Shown piece after piece: positions 1-9,115 of a stretch of DNA of 64,000 bases (position 1 is the stretch's first letter; the number at the start of each line of letters is the position of its first letter). Origin of the DNA: Bacteroidota bacterium (GTDB taxonomy: Bacteria; Bacteroidota; Bacteroidia; Chitinophagales; JADJOU01). The translations under genes were made by a program, and so were the position numbers. The notes beneath the pieces are model-generated. The model saw nothing but the letters and a program-made list of their open reading frames with translations. It was not told the origin of the DNA and did no database searches. The stretch covers positions 62,001 to 126,000 of the forward strand of contig JADJOU010000003.1 of assembly GCA_016713645.1 (NCBI GenBank), read 5' to 3'.

Positions 1-1713
1 AACACAAGCCATGCAACCACCTGGCGTGTTGGACCAAACAGAACCTATATCAAACCCTCAGCCGTAGCATCCTTGGTGCAAAACGGCGATACCGTAGATA
101 TCGATTCAGCGACCTATACCGCCGATGTATGTTCGTGGACCAAGAACAACCTCCTCTTGCGCGGCGTGGGTGGCAAGGCACACCTCAATGCCAACAATAC
201 CTCCTTTGGAAGAAAAGCCATATGGCTCATCACTGGCGCTAATACGACTGTTGAAAATATAGAATTTTCCCATTGCCACGATGTCGCAGCACTCGACCAA
301 AATTGGGCGGGCATTCGACAAGAAGGCGCCAACCTCACCGTCACCAATGCCTATTTCCACGACAATGATAATGGCATTCTAGCCAATGGTGTCGCAGGCA
401 GCAAAATCAACATTCAATACGCCGAATTTGCACAAAATGGCTTCGGCGATGGCTTCTCCCACAACCTCTATATCAATGCCATCGATACCTTGGTGTTTAG
501 ATATAATTATTCGCACGGCGCAAAAATCGGTCATGAATTGAAGAGCCGCGCACACAATAATTTCATTTTATACAATAGACTTTCCAATGAAACAGGCGGC
601 ACTGCCAGCAGGAATATAGACCTGCCACAGGGCGGACTCGCCATCGTCATGGGCAATGTATTCCACCAATCCTCCACCACCAGCAATTCCAATATGGTGG
701 GCTACAAACTCGAGGGAACCGCCAATCCTGCACCACACAATTTCTACCTCATCAACAATACATTTTGCAGCGATAGAAATAATACCGTATTCGTCTCCTT
801 GGGCGCTGGTGTCAATCTATACAAGGGATACAATAATATATTCGCAGGCCCAGTAGCTGCAACATTAAGCGGCACTGCGACGACCATCGACACCATGGCA
901 AATATATATTTTGCGAATATCGCCGCAGCGGGTTTTGCAAATAGTGCCAATTACGATTATCATCCCCTATCCGCTTCATTGGCTGTCAATAAAGGCGTAA
1001 ACGCAGGCATTGCCGCAAACGGACAAGCACTCACACCCTCTGCGGAATACCTTCATCCAAAAAACAAAACCACCAAAACCATGTTCAATGCCATCGATCC
1101 TGGCGCATATGAATTTGTGGACACCATCCTGCCTATCATCAACATAGATTCAGCGACGATTACTATCGGTGAAAATGGAGGGAGCATTCAAGTGCCTATC
1201 ACCATCAATTATGTGAAGGGAAATGCCGTGACCGCCACTTTTTCTTTGACCGGAACAGCTGCGCAAAATACAGACTACACGGCTAATCCAAGCACTTCCG
1301 TCACTTTTCCAAGCAATGCCGCCAATGGCTCACAACAGATGATTCAATTTAATATCCTTCCCGACAACTTGACTGAGGGAATAGAAAATATCATCATCAC
1401 CATCACCCCCACCAACGCACAATACAATTTGGGAAATGCCAGTAAAACCATTCAAATCACCAATTTCAATTTTGGAATGAACTTACAAAATGCCCTTTCA
1501 AAAACAAGCATCTACCCCAACCCCACCAGCGATTACCTCCACCTCTGCACGGAGGATTTGCTCGTGAATAGTGAATGGAAAATTTTTGATGCACTGGGCA
1601 GAATACGCCTGACAGGAAAGATAAAAAACACCGAGACGATTATACCGATGGTGGATTTAGAAAGAGGGGTGTATTATTTGAATGTGGGGGGGAGAGCGGG
1701 GTGCAAATTATAA
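1..1713 (+). CDS. Secreted right-handed beta-helix protein with Calx-beta and T9SS sorting domain (5' partial)
   Basis: The frame is open from base 1, so the start and signal peptide lie upstream of the window; an internal TTG at 73 is not a credible start. Most of the first 370 codons look like a parallel beta-helix (repeating short strands rich in N and G, such as YFHDNDNGILANG and NFILYNRLSNE), as in pectate-lyase-like or polysaccharide-binding secreted proteins. A Calx-beta-like segment follows (ATFSLTGTAAQNTDY, then LTEGIENIIITI). The C-terminus carries a type A T9SS sorting domain beginning at SIYPNPTSDYL, so the protein is probably exported through the outer membrane and attached or released. 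The extreme C-terminus (GGRAGCKL, over a G-rich run at 1685-1702) is atypical and may be frameshifted. Substrate is unknown. Confidence 0.8.
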   Translation, partial: NTSHATTWRVGPNRTYIKPSAVASLVQNGDTVDIDSATYTADVCSWTKNNLLLRGVGGKAHLNANNTSFGRKAIWLITGANTTVENIEFSHCHDVAALDQNWAGIRQEGANLTVTNAYFHDNDNGILANGVAGSKINIQYAEFAQNGFGDGFSHNLYINAIDTLVFRYNYSHGAKIGHELKSRAHNNFILYNRLSNETGGTASRNIDLPQGGLAIVMGNVFHQSSTTSNSNMVGYKLEGTANPAPHNFYLINNTFCSDRNNTVFVSLGAGVNLYKGYNNIFAGPVAATLSGTATTIDTMANIYFANIAAAGFANSANYDYHPLSASLAVNKGVNAGIAANGQALTPSAEYLHPKNKTTKTMFNAIDPGAYEFVDTILPIINIDSATITIGENGGSIQVPITINYVKGNAVTATFSLTGTAAQNTDYTANPSTSVTFPSNAANGSQQMIQFNILPDNLTEGIENIIITITPTNAQYNLGNASKTIQITNFNFGMNLQNALSKTSIYPNPTSDYLHLCTEDLLVNSEWKIFDALGRIRLTGKIKNTETIIPMVDLERGVYYLNVGGRAGCKL

Positions 1714-1788
1714 GGGAATAATAAAAAGTCTGTGTTGATTTTTTGTGATTCGACTCAATTTCATTCTTTCTGCAATGCTGTCCGAATA

Positions 1789-1816
1789 CGTCATTCCAAA
1801 CTTGATTTGGAATCTG
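1789..1816. repeat. Dispersed inverted-repeat element (CATTCCAAA...TTTGGAAT)
   Basis: ATTCCAAA and TTTGGAAT form an 8-bp stem with a 5-nt loop. The left part recurs in reverse orientation at 11434-11454, so this is a copy of a dispersed intergenic repeat. It lies between two convergent genes and might act as a bidirectional terminator, but no clear T-run follows. Confidence 0.5.
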
Positions 1817-1870
1817 TTCTGCTTACAACTAAATCTTAGATATAATACTATTTAAATTGAGGTGGAACAA

Positions 1871-4800
1871 TTAATAACTCAAAACCTTCACAAAAATTCC
1901 TATAATCTCTAGTTCTGTTGAATCTTCTTTACTCAGAACTATCTCTTCAAAACTAGTATCATATGAAAGTGGTTTCAAAATTACAAATTCATTTCTGTCT
2001 TCTTTATCAGGAGAAGATTTAATACTATTATAACTTTTAACAGTATAGCCAGCGCCAAATTCTGTCTCTTGAATATCTCGATGCTGAGCTAAAACAATTT
2101 CACCATTTCTTGTCCCTCCGGAATCTCTTTTAAATAAACAATATGAATAATTGGGAATTCTTTTATTCATGGATTCACCAATAATTTGACAAACAAAATA
2201 TTCCTTTGAATATCTAAAAGGACCACTCCATTCGATCCACTTAGTATCATCATGAATTTGCAAATCACTTATTTTTCCAGCAGCAGGACAAATGTTATAT
2301 AATGGGATACTATTTTCAAAAGCTTTTATCTCATCTTCTTTCAAAATTCTATATGGAAGAGTTTCAATTTCTTTTATGTCATCAACTTCAACATTTGATT
2401 TGATATCATCTATTCTATCTTCTGTTAAATAATTAAAGATGGAATCTTCTACTGGAATACTCATGGATAATATCACTTTTACAACTGGAATATCCTTTCC
2501 TTTATCATTCTTAATAGTCGTTTCCTTAAATGTATTTTCATTTGGTTTTACATCTCCCATAAAATAAAAATCAGTACCTTCCCCATTACTCTTTTAATAA
2601 AGAGAGGCATTCTTAATCCATTCTTATAATTCTTTATTTCAGTAATATCCTTACTTTTAAAAGTCCGTTGAGGTTTTGAAAACCATTGAAATTCATTTTG
2701 GTTCAAAAATCTATCATCAAATTTTGTTGAAGCAGCAATATTATCTTCCTTGTGATAATTTACAAAAATTGGACAAGTACTATATTTCACCTTATATCCG
2801 TATACAGTTGCCTCTTCATTTAATTCCCAATTCAGTATTCTGCACACATCCTTCCTAGAATACTTTTGATATAATTGAAATCCTTCAAAATACTTTTTAG
2901 AAATAAACTTAGCATCAAAAATTGCTTTTGCATAATTCAAGGAATCTTCTAGATATTCACAAAATGTTTTATTCTCTAATAGATTTTTAAATTCAGAATG
3001 TAAATACAAAGTGTTATTACTTGCGAAAACATTCTTTTTAGTCTTTCTAATAAACTCAAAATTCAAATTTCTAATACATGAGTTTAATATATCTATGCTA
3101 AACTGAATGTTATATTCATTTTCTAATTGAGTTTTTATTTTGGCAACATCAACTTGTTTATTCAAAACAAGTTCCTTTAAAATCAATACTTCTTCTATTC
3201 TTTTCGCGTTAGCTATTTCCATCGAAAACAACTCAAGCATAACGACATGTTCATTCGAAATTGATTCCTTTAGATTACTTTCATTTCTGGAGACAAAATT
3301 AAAATACGATTTTGAGTATAAAACAAATTGAAATGGATCTCGAAAACCTTGTTCTACAAAATCAATCATTTTCGGAATGCGACCCAATCTATACTTCAAC
3401 AATAAGTAATCATTCTTTAAATCTCGCCACTGTTGAAGATTTGCAGAATCTATTGCTTCGAATATTTTTTCTTTCGCAATTCTATCAAAATTTATTGTAG
3501 ATGAACCAGGCAATAAACTGCTGCCAGATGCCATCAATTTTCTCAAATTATCTTTATTGAAAGAAGTATCCCCATACAATGCAATAGGCACTAGAAAGTT
3601 ACTACTGTAATTGCCAATAAAATCAATAACAGTCAAATAGTCCTTATTCTCTACCTTTCTTAAGCCACGTCCTAGTTGCTGAACAAAAACTATAGCAGAC
3701 TGAGTTGGCCTAAGCATTACAATTTGATTCACACTAGGAATATCAACCCCTTCATTGAATATATCAACTGTAAAAATATAATCAAGTTTCTCATCGCTTG
3801 AATTCGATTCAAGTCTTAATATTGCTTCAGAACGTTCTTCATCCTTACTTATCCCTGTTAAAGAAATAGTTCTATATCCCCTTTTATTAAATTCTTTTGA
3901 AAAATATTCACACTCGTCAATCTTAGAACAAAAGATTAAGCCTCTTACTTGCCCATCATCACATCCATATAATTTAACTTTTTCAATTATTCTCTCTATT
4001 CTTTCTTCAGATGTGATTCTATTAAACTCTGCTTTATCGTCTATAATAGCGCCGCCAACAGTAATATTTGTTATCCCGTAATAGTGAAATGGACTTAGCA
4101 TGCCTTCACTCATTGCTCTATGTAAACGTATTTCATAAGCAATAGTATGGTCGTACAATTTAAATATATCCAATCCATCAGTTCTTTCAGGAGTTGCTGT
4201 CATCCCTAAAAGAAATTTCGGATTAAAATGATTAAGTATTTTTTGATACGAATCTGCTCCAGCTCTATGAGATTCATCTATTACGATATAATCAAAGTGA
4301 TTCTTTTCGAACTGTTTCAGATTTTCTTCTCTACAAATAGTTTGAATTGTAGAAAACAAAAAATCAGAATCAACATCCTTTTCATTTCCAGAATAAAACC
4401 CCATACTTCTTGAATCTCCAAAAACAGAAGCAAAAGTTTTCAACGCTGCTTCAGCAATATTCTTTCGATGAACAACAAATAAAAATTTCTTAGGATTAAA
4501 TTTTTGAACATCAAATGCAGACAAATAAGTCTTACCAGTTCCAGTTGCAGAAATCAAAAGTGCCTTATTCTTTCCTGTAGAACGAATTTTATCAATATTC
4601 GCTAAAGCTTCTTCTTGCATCCCATTTGCAACAAACCCAACACCAAAATGAATCTTCTAAATTCCTTTTAATTGTTCTATTAAGTTGCAGTTGTTTTGTG
4701 TAAATTACTTCATACTTAACTATAAAATCTTCGTCTACCTTAACGGCATTCTCAAATTCAGTAGTAAACTCATTTAGTGCATTGCTAATAATATAACTTT

Positions 4801-5282
4801 CAGAAGTGGCTGAAATTTTTAAATTCCATTCTTTATTAAGACATAACGCATTCGCTGTTAAATTGCTACTTCCAATGATTAAGCTATTCAATGATTCGCT
4901 TCTAAATAGATAACCTTTTGAATGAAAATTCCTTCAACTGCAATTCTCAATTCTATATTCTCAAATCTAAGTAGTTTTTAAGCGCCTCAGGTTGGCTGAA
5001 ATTCAAATATTGAGAGACTAATATTTTCCCTTGAATACCATTTTCTTGCAACTCTAATAAAGTATTCATTAGCGTTGCAATACCGCTGGTTGTAACGAAA
5101 GCAACAGAGAACCAAAACTCGTCACATTTCTTTAACTCCCAATCAATAGTTGTTAAGACCTTTTTGCCATTATTGCTATCATTAATTAACAACTGAGGCA
5201 AGTACTCATGACTCGAAATTATTTTTTGATCAATAAAACCTGTTTCCAAGCTTTTTAGCAGCGCATCTTGCAGATTTTCCAT
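1871..5282 (-). CDS. PLD-like / superfamily II helicase / DUF3427 / LexA-like (S24) multidomain protein (frameshifted)
   Basis: One gene of about 1,135 codons read in four frames (5282-4953, 4891-4592, 4620-2548, 2560-1871). Order of domains: N-terminal phospholipase D-like fold (HSK in the broken linker, then LIIGSSNLTANAL); helicase with Walker A (ATGTGKT), DESH, MTATPER and QLGRGLRK; DUF3427 (WELNEEATVYGYKV, FLNQNEFQWFS), whose tail continues in the last frame (TTIKNDKGKDIPVV); and a C-terminal LexA/S24-like fold with candidate Ser (GESMNKRIPNY) and Lys (YTVKSYN). The frame breaks sit near 4965, 4930, 4645-4648 (extra T on the coding strand) and 2592-2595 (one A short in an A-run); repairing each restores an uninterrupted family protein. 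It starts one base after the stop of the NUDIX gene, so the two form an operon. Probable DNA-processing or repair/defence enzyme; biochemical role unknown. Confidence 0.75.
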
Positions 5283-5283
5283 T

Positions 5284-5676
5284 TTAATTCTGCTTTAGTT
5301 TTTCAACTATCGGAACATCCGCAGCTGCCCAATCTAATTCAGACAATTTATCTTTAGTTAGCCATTTAAAATCCACATGCTCAGTTAGAACCAATTCATT
5401 ATTTTGACAACTACACAGATAAGTCGCCATGGTGATTTCAAAATCTGGATAAACATGATTGACTGTAATAAAATGAGATTTTATATTTATAATCAAACTC
5501 AGCTCTTCTGAAATTTCTCTTTTTAAAGCTTCTTCTTCTGTTTCATTTTCTTCTACTTTCCCTCCAGGAAATTCATATTTGAAAGATATATAATCGTATT
5601 TACTATAATTTCTTTGCACACAAAGAAACTCGTCTCCCTTTTGAATTACTGCTGCAACTACTTTTATATGCTTCAT
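5284..5676 (-). CDS. NUDIX hydrolase, MutT-like (8-oxo-dGTP diphosphatase type)
   Basis: 130 aa with a complete Nudix box: G39, E45, R53, E54, E57, E58 in GKVEENETEEEALKREISEE. MutT-type members hydrolyse oxidised nucleoside triphosphates to monophosphates; the actual substrate here is inferred only. N-terminal KVVAAVIQKGDEFLCVQR and FKYEFPGGK fit the (deoxy)nucleoside triphosphate pyrophosphohydrolase group. It is the first gene of a two-gene operon with the helicase/DUF3427 protein, whose ATG begins one base past this stop codon. The left end of the IS256-type element lies only 37 bp upstream of the ATG, so the native promoter may have been displaced. Confidence 0.88.
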   Translation of the reverse strand: MKHIKVVAAVIQKGDEFLCVQRNYSKYDYISFKYEFPGGKVEENETEEEALKREISEELSLIINIKSHFITVNHVYPDFEITMATYLCSCQNNELVLTEHVDFKWLTKDKLSELDWAAADVPIVEKLKQN

Positions 5677-5741
5677 AAAACAAATTTAACATTTTTTAGG
5701 TAGTATAAAATAGATTGTGTAAACAGGTTAGAATTGACAAT

Positions 5742-5792
5742 TAACCCCTTTATTCGAAGTGGAGCGTAGCGGAACGAAGAAGGAAGGGGTTA
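5742..5792. repeat. Hairpin within the IS left end
   Basis: TAACCCCTT (5742-5750) pairs with AAGGGGTTA (5784-5792) around a 33-nt loop that itself contains TTCG/CGAA. It lies between the left inverted repeat and the transposase start. Such hairpins can limit read-through transcription into the transposase; that role is inferred here. Confidence 0.5.
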
Positions 5793-5826
5793 TGAAATTT
5801 TTTTCTAACTTTAAACAAATCTAAAA

Positions 5827-7044
5827 ATGAAAGACAAAACTGACTTACCAGAACAATTGCCAAAAGGCTTTTTCAAGCAATTCAAAAACAAAGAATCCTT
5901 TCAAGACTATTTTAATCAGCTATTCAAACAAGGCATAGAAGAGATGCTTCAGGGTGAGCTAGATGAGCATTTAGGCTATCAAAAACACTCAAAAGACGGC
6001 TATAATACTGGGAATAGCAGAAATGGGACATTTCAAAAAACCGTTACGACTGAGAATGTAGGCGAAGTTGTCTTAAATATCCCACGTGATAGGAATGGAG
6101 AGTTTGAACCCATTATAATTCCAAAAGGACAAACCATTAGCGGTAAAATTGAAGATGCGATTATAGGAATGTACAGCCGCGGTATGACCACTTCTGATGT
6201 TCGCAAACAGGTACTAGAAATTTATGGGCTAGAGATTTCAGAAACTACGGTTTCTAATATCACTGAGGGTATTATGGTATTGGCCAAAGAATGGCAACTG
6301 CGAACCTTAGAGCCAGTCTATTTTACCGTTTGGATGGATGGAATTATAATAAAAATCAGAGAAGATGGGAAAGTGATTAACAAATGTGTTTATATTGTAA
6401 TTGGGTTAACCCCTAATGGGTTAAAGGAAGTACTAGGATTTTGGATTGAAAAAACTGAGTCTGCCGCATTCTGGATGACTGTATTGACAGACTTGAAGGC
6501 AAGGGGTGTACAAGATATATTAATCGCCTGTACAGACAATCTAAAGGGATTTACACAAGCAATTAAAGCGGTATTCCCTGAGACCGTAACACAGCTTTGC
6601 ATTGTCCATCAAATTAGAAATAGCTGTAAATTTGTGGTATATAAAGATCGAAGACCATTTTGCGCGGACTTAAAAAAGATCTATACTGCTATTAATGCTA
6701 CCTCAGCATTGAAAGAATTAGAAATAGTAAAGTCCAAATGGCAGTCAAAATATAAATACGCTATTACATCCTGGGAGGAAAATTGGGATAATTTATCTAA
6801 CTATTTTGAATATCCATTGGAACTTAGAAAGATAATATACACAACGAATACAATCGAAAATCTAAATCGAGGCATAAGAAAATACACTAAGACCAAAACA
6901 CAATTTCCAAATGAAAATTCAGCTTCAAAATCAGTTTATTTAGCAATAAAAAATATTGAAGAAGCTTGGACTAAACCAATTTTACATTGGGGACTGATAT
7001 TACACCAATTTTTAATTATCTTTGAATCCAGATGTAAATTCTAA
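5827..7044 (+). CDS. IS256-family (mutator-type) transposase
   Basis: 405 aa, full length for the family and undisturbed by frameshifts. Residues 1-110 carry the typical N-terminus (KQGIEEMLQGELDEHLGY, then GNSRNGTFQKTV). The catalytic DDE triad can be placed at D171 (VWMDG), D237 (ACTDNLKGF) and E344 (TTNTIENLNRGIRKYTK). C-terminus HQFLIIFESR matches the usual WALALNQF..RFEGR ending. The stop codon is only 2 bp before the right inverted repeat. The enzyme cuts and joins DNA strands at the element ends. Since the triad is intact, the copy may be active. Confidence 0.93.
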   Translation: MKDKTDLPEQLPKGFFKQFKNKESFQDYFNQLFKQGIEEMLQGELDEHLGYQKHSKDGYNTGNSRNGTFQKTVTTENVGEVVLNIPRDRNGEFEPIIIPKGQTISGKIEDAIIGMYSRGMTTSDVRKQVLEIYGLEISETTVSNITEGIMVLAKEWQLRTLEPVYFTVWMDGIIIKIREDGKVINKCVYIVIGLTPNGLKEVLGFWIEKTESAAFWMTVLTDLKARGVQDILIACTDNLKGFTQAIKAVFPETVTQLCIVHQIRNSCKFVVYKDRRPFCADLKKIYTAINATSALKELEIVKSKWQSKYKYAITSWEENWDNLSNYFEYPLELRKIIYTTNTIENLNRGIRKYTKTKTQFPNENSASKSVYLAIKNIEEAWTKPILHWGLILHQFLIIFESRCKF

Positions 7045-7090
7045 AAACCTGTTTACACAATTTAATTTACACTCTCATTTTTTACTGCAT

Positions 7091-7447
7091 CACCTCGCTA
7101 ATCATTGTCACCACCTCTTTAATCCTCGTCATCATCTGTCTAATTCTTGTCATCACCTCGCAGCTTCCTGCCACCACCTCGCTAACTCTCGCCACCACCT
7201 CGCTAACTCTCGCCACCACCTCGCTAATCTCCGTCTTCACCTCTTTAATCCTCGTCATCATCTGTCTAATGTCTGTCATCACCTCGCAGCTTCTTGCCAC
7301 CACCTCGCTAATCTCTGCCACCACCTCTTTAATCCTCGTCATCCCCTCGCAGCTTCTTGCTACTACCTCGTTAATGTCTGTCACCACCTCGCTGGTCTTT
7401 GTCATCACCTCGCAGATCTCCGTCACCACCTCGCTAATGTCTGTCCC
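7091..7447. repeat. 21-bp minisatellite, 17 units
   Basis: Seventeen contiguous 21-bp units, consensus close to CACCTCGCTAATCTCTGTCAC, starting 29 bp past the IS right end. Units differ at a few positions and show higher-order alternation (for example the CACCTCTTTAATCCTCGTCAT type recurs every 5-6 units). Because 21 is a multiple of 3 and the units lack stops, several frames are open on both strands. The minus-strand frame (7429-7082, 115 aa) would be a heptad-repeat coiled coil (EVVARVS-like units); the plus frame would be His-rich (HHLANSR units). I see no promoter or homologous family, so coding is unproven. Confidence 0.9.
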
Positions 7448-7921
7448 CTACACTTTGTAGGGGCACGCACTTTTTCCCAATGCCGACTAACCAACGACAA
7501 CAACTTGATTTCCTATCCCTTACACAAACAAAACATTTAAACCCCAACCGCACTTTGCTCCATGTCCTCGATATGACATTCCATCCATCCAATAGATGTT
7601 CCCACCCTTTTCTGCCTCTCCCCAACCCTCTCCAAAGGAGAGGGAGCGGCATTTGTGGGATCAACCTCTCCCCAACCCTCTCCCAAGGAAAGGGAGCTGC
7701 ATCATTGGGATTCGGGATTCTAAAATTGACATGAATAATTTACGATGTAAAAAACACGCGTCAGCAATTCCCCCTTCGGGGGTTAGGGGGCCAGCCTCTC
7801 CCCAACCCTCTCCAAAGGAAAGGGGGTGCATTTGTGGGATTAATGGATTATGAATTCAACTATGTGTTAGCTACTACAGAACGGACCTCTCTATCGGGTG
7901 AGATTGGGACTAGTTGGCATA
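7448..7921. repeat. Gene-free stretch with dispersed hairpin repeats (copy A of the composite repeat)
   Basis: No supported gene. Contains CCCTCTCCAAAGGAGAGGG-type hairpins near 7625-7645, a CCTCTCCCAAGGAAAGGG variant near 7678-7695, and from 7744 the composite unit (ACGATGTAAAAAACACGCG, then CCCCCTTCGGGGGTTAGGGGG, then the CTCTCCCCAACCCTCTCC hairpin) that recurs at 8803, 9012 and 10844. Short open frames here are read through the repeats and have no recognisable protein signature. Confidence 0.7.
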
Positions 7922-8285
7922 CTAGATGTTGCATTGTGCAATAAGTTCTTTTAATTCTTTATCTGACAAATTGCTGATCTCAGATTTATCAAAGATTGAA
8001 AGTAAAGTTACCGTTACTTCATCTTCTAAGTTTACTTTAGAGATCCCCACTATTTCAGATTCAACCAATGAAACTACCCTTGCGCCTCCGCTTTTTCCTT
8101 TTCCTTTACTAGAAATTTTCAGCCGAATTTTATAGCAATTATTTCCTAACGAAACACCCATTCTTGGTGTAATGGCCAAACTCTTTTCAAGTTGAAGTAA
8201 ATCTTTGGGCAAGGAACTGAACCTTCTTCAAAAGTGGTTTCACATCCCTTTTAAAGTTCTTGGTAATCCTAACTGTCACTTTCAT
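7922..8285 (-). CDS. RelE/HigB-type toxin (type II toxin-antitoxin; frameshifted)
   Basis: About 121 codons once one extra base is removed near 8222-8223. N-terminal part is MKVTVRITKNFKRDVKPLLKK; after the break it reads SSLPKDLLQLEKSL, then IRLKISSKGKGKSGGARVV, ending LSDKELKELIAQC. The GKGKSGGARVI-like motif is typical of RelE/ParE-superfamily mRNA interferases, which cleave ribosome-bound mRNA. The ATG overlaps the 3' end of the antitoxin gene once that gene is frame-corrected. As written the toxin would be truncated and inactive. Confidence 0.68.
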
Positions 8286-8493
8286 TCAAAAAATCTTTAA
8301 GGTTTGCAGTTTTTTTCCTGTTCTTTTTGATTCTTTAATTTCGAGTAACGCGCTTTTTATACCAATAAGTAGATTCAATTTATGCTGCAATTTTTGATAA
8401 TCATCATTTATTTTCTCCCAAGTTTTAATTGGAAACAATTGCAGAAGTCTTTGTTCCTCTTTCATTAATCATATATTTTATTGTTTTAGGCAT
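8269..8493 (-). CDS. Small antitoxin of the RelE/HigB-type pair (frameshifted)
   Basis: Read as MPKTIKYMINERGTKTSAIV, then after an extra base near 8433-8435 as PIKTWEKINDDYQKLQHKL, and after a missing base near 8295-8297 as LKDFLNESDS-stop. The assembled ~75-residue chain has the usual layout of small antitoxins paired with RelE-like toxins: a short beta N-terminus (VNEKGEKTAVIVP-like), a helical centre and an LKDFLNE-type tail. It overlaps the toxin ATG by 17 bp, typical of co-translated pairs. Identification is by motif and position only. Confidence 0.55.
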
Positions 8494-9115
8494 AATCTTT
8501 CGTTTAGTACAAAAATAACGATATTTTTTCAATCTCAGTATGGTTTGATTATCATTTCGCAAATTAAAACAATAGCCTTTCCACCATTGAAAATTGTGAT
8601 TGCTCATAAATGATTGTCTTTCTAAACGTGCTATTTAGGCATGCACACAGCCTCTCCCCAACCCTCTCCAGTTGCTCTCCCCAGCCCTCTCTCCAAAGGA
8701 GAGGGAGCGGCATTTAGGGATCAGCCTCTCCCCAGCCCTCTCCCAAGGAGAGGAGTTAGTCCGGTGGGATTAAGGATTCTAATATAATCTTGGTATTAAT
8801 TTACGATGTAAAAAACACGCGTCAGCAATTCCCCCTTCGGGGGTTAGGGGGCTCATTCCCCCTTCGGGGGTTAGGGGGCCAGCCTCTCCCCAACCCTCTC
8901 CAAAGGAGAGGGAGCGGCATTTGTGGGATCAGCCTCTCCCCAGCCCTCTCCCAAGGAGAGGGAGTTAGTTCGGTGGGATTAAGGATTCTAATATAATCTT
9001 GGTATTAATTTACGATGTAAAAAACACGCGTCAGCAATTCCCCCTTCGGGGGTTAGGGGGCTCATTCCCCCTTTGGGGGCTAGGGGGCTTTAAATTTCTT
9101 CTAAAAAGGATAGAT
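8494..9115. repeat. Composite hairpin-repeat block with a 209-bp tandem duplication
   Basis: No supported gene. From about 8650 to 9090 the DNA is built of CTCTCCCCAACCCTCTCC / AAAGGAGAGGG hairpins and CCCCCTTCGGGGGTTAGGGGG hairpins. A unit running from CGGTGGGATTAAGGATTC (8762) through TTTACGATGTAAAAAACACG and the hairpins restarts at 8971, giving a 209-bp near-exact tandem period; the second copy fades near 9090. Related copies lie at 7744 and 10803. The spaced G/C-rich hairpins contrast with the AT-rich surroundings. Confidence 0.8.

Larger units (their letters stand above)
5714..7061 (+). mobile_element. IS256-family insertion sequence (about 1.35 kb)
   Basis: A single intact transposase gene is bounded by 16-bp perfect terminal inverted repeats (ATTGTGTAAACAGGTT at 5714-5729 and its complement at 7046-7061). 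I see no matching target-site duplication immediately outside these ends (TAAAATAG on the left, TTAATTTA on the right), so either the true ends lie a few bases further out or the flanks have diverged. It sits between the NUDIX operon and the repeat-rich accessory zone. Confidence 0.85.

Noticed and set aside
2548..4650. Programmed ribosomal frameshifting in the helicase gene
   Set aside because: Breaks occur at four unrelated sites and similar breaks hit many unrelated genes, so no slippery-site logic applies; sequence error is simpler.
5706..7069. 8-bp target-site duplication of the IS256 element
   Set aside because: The bases next to the two inverted repeats (TAAAATAG and TTAATTTA) do not match.
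7091..7447. CRISPR array
   Set aside because: Contiguous 21-bp units with no unique spacers and no cas genes nearby.
7022..7540. 172-aa plus-strand frame and 115-aa minus-strand frame over the minisatellite as genes
   Set aside because: Several frames are open on both strands simply because a 21-bp unit without stops is repeated; no start context, family or promoter supports either.
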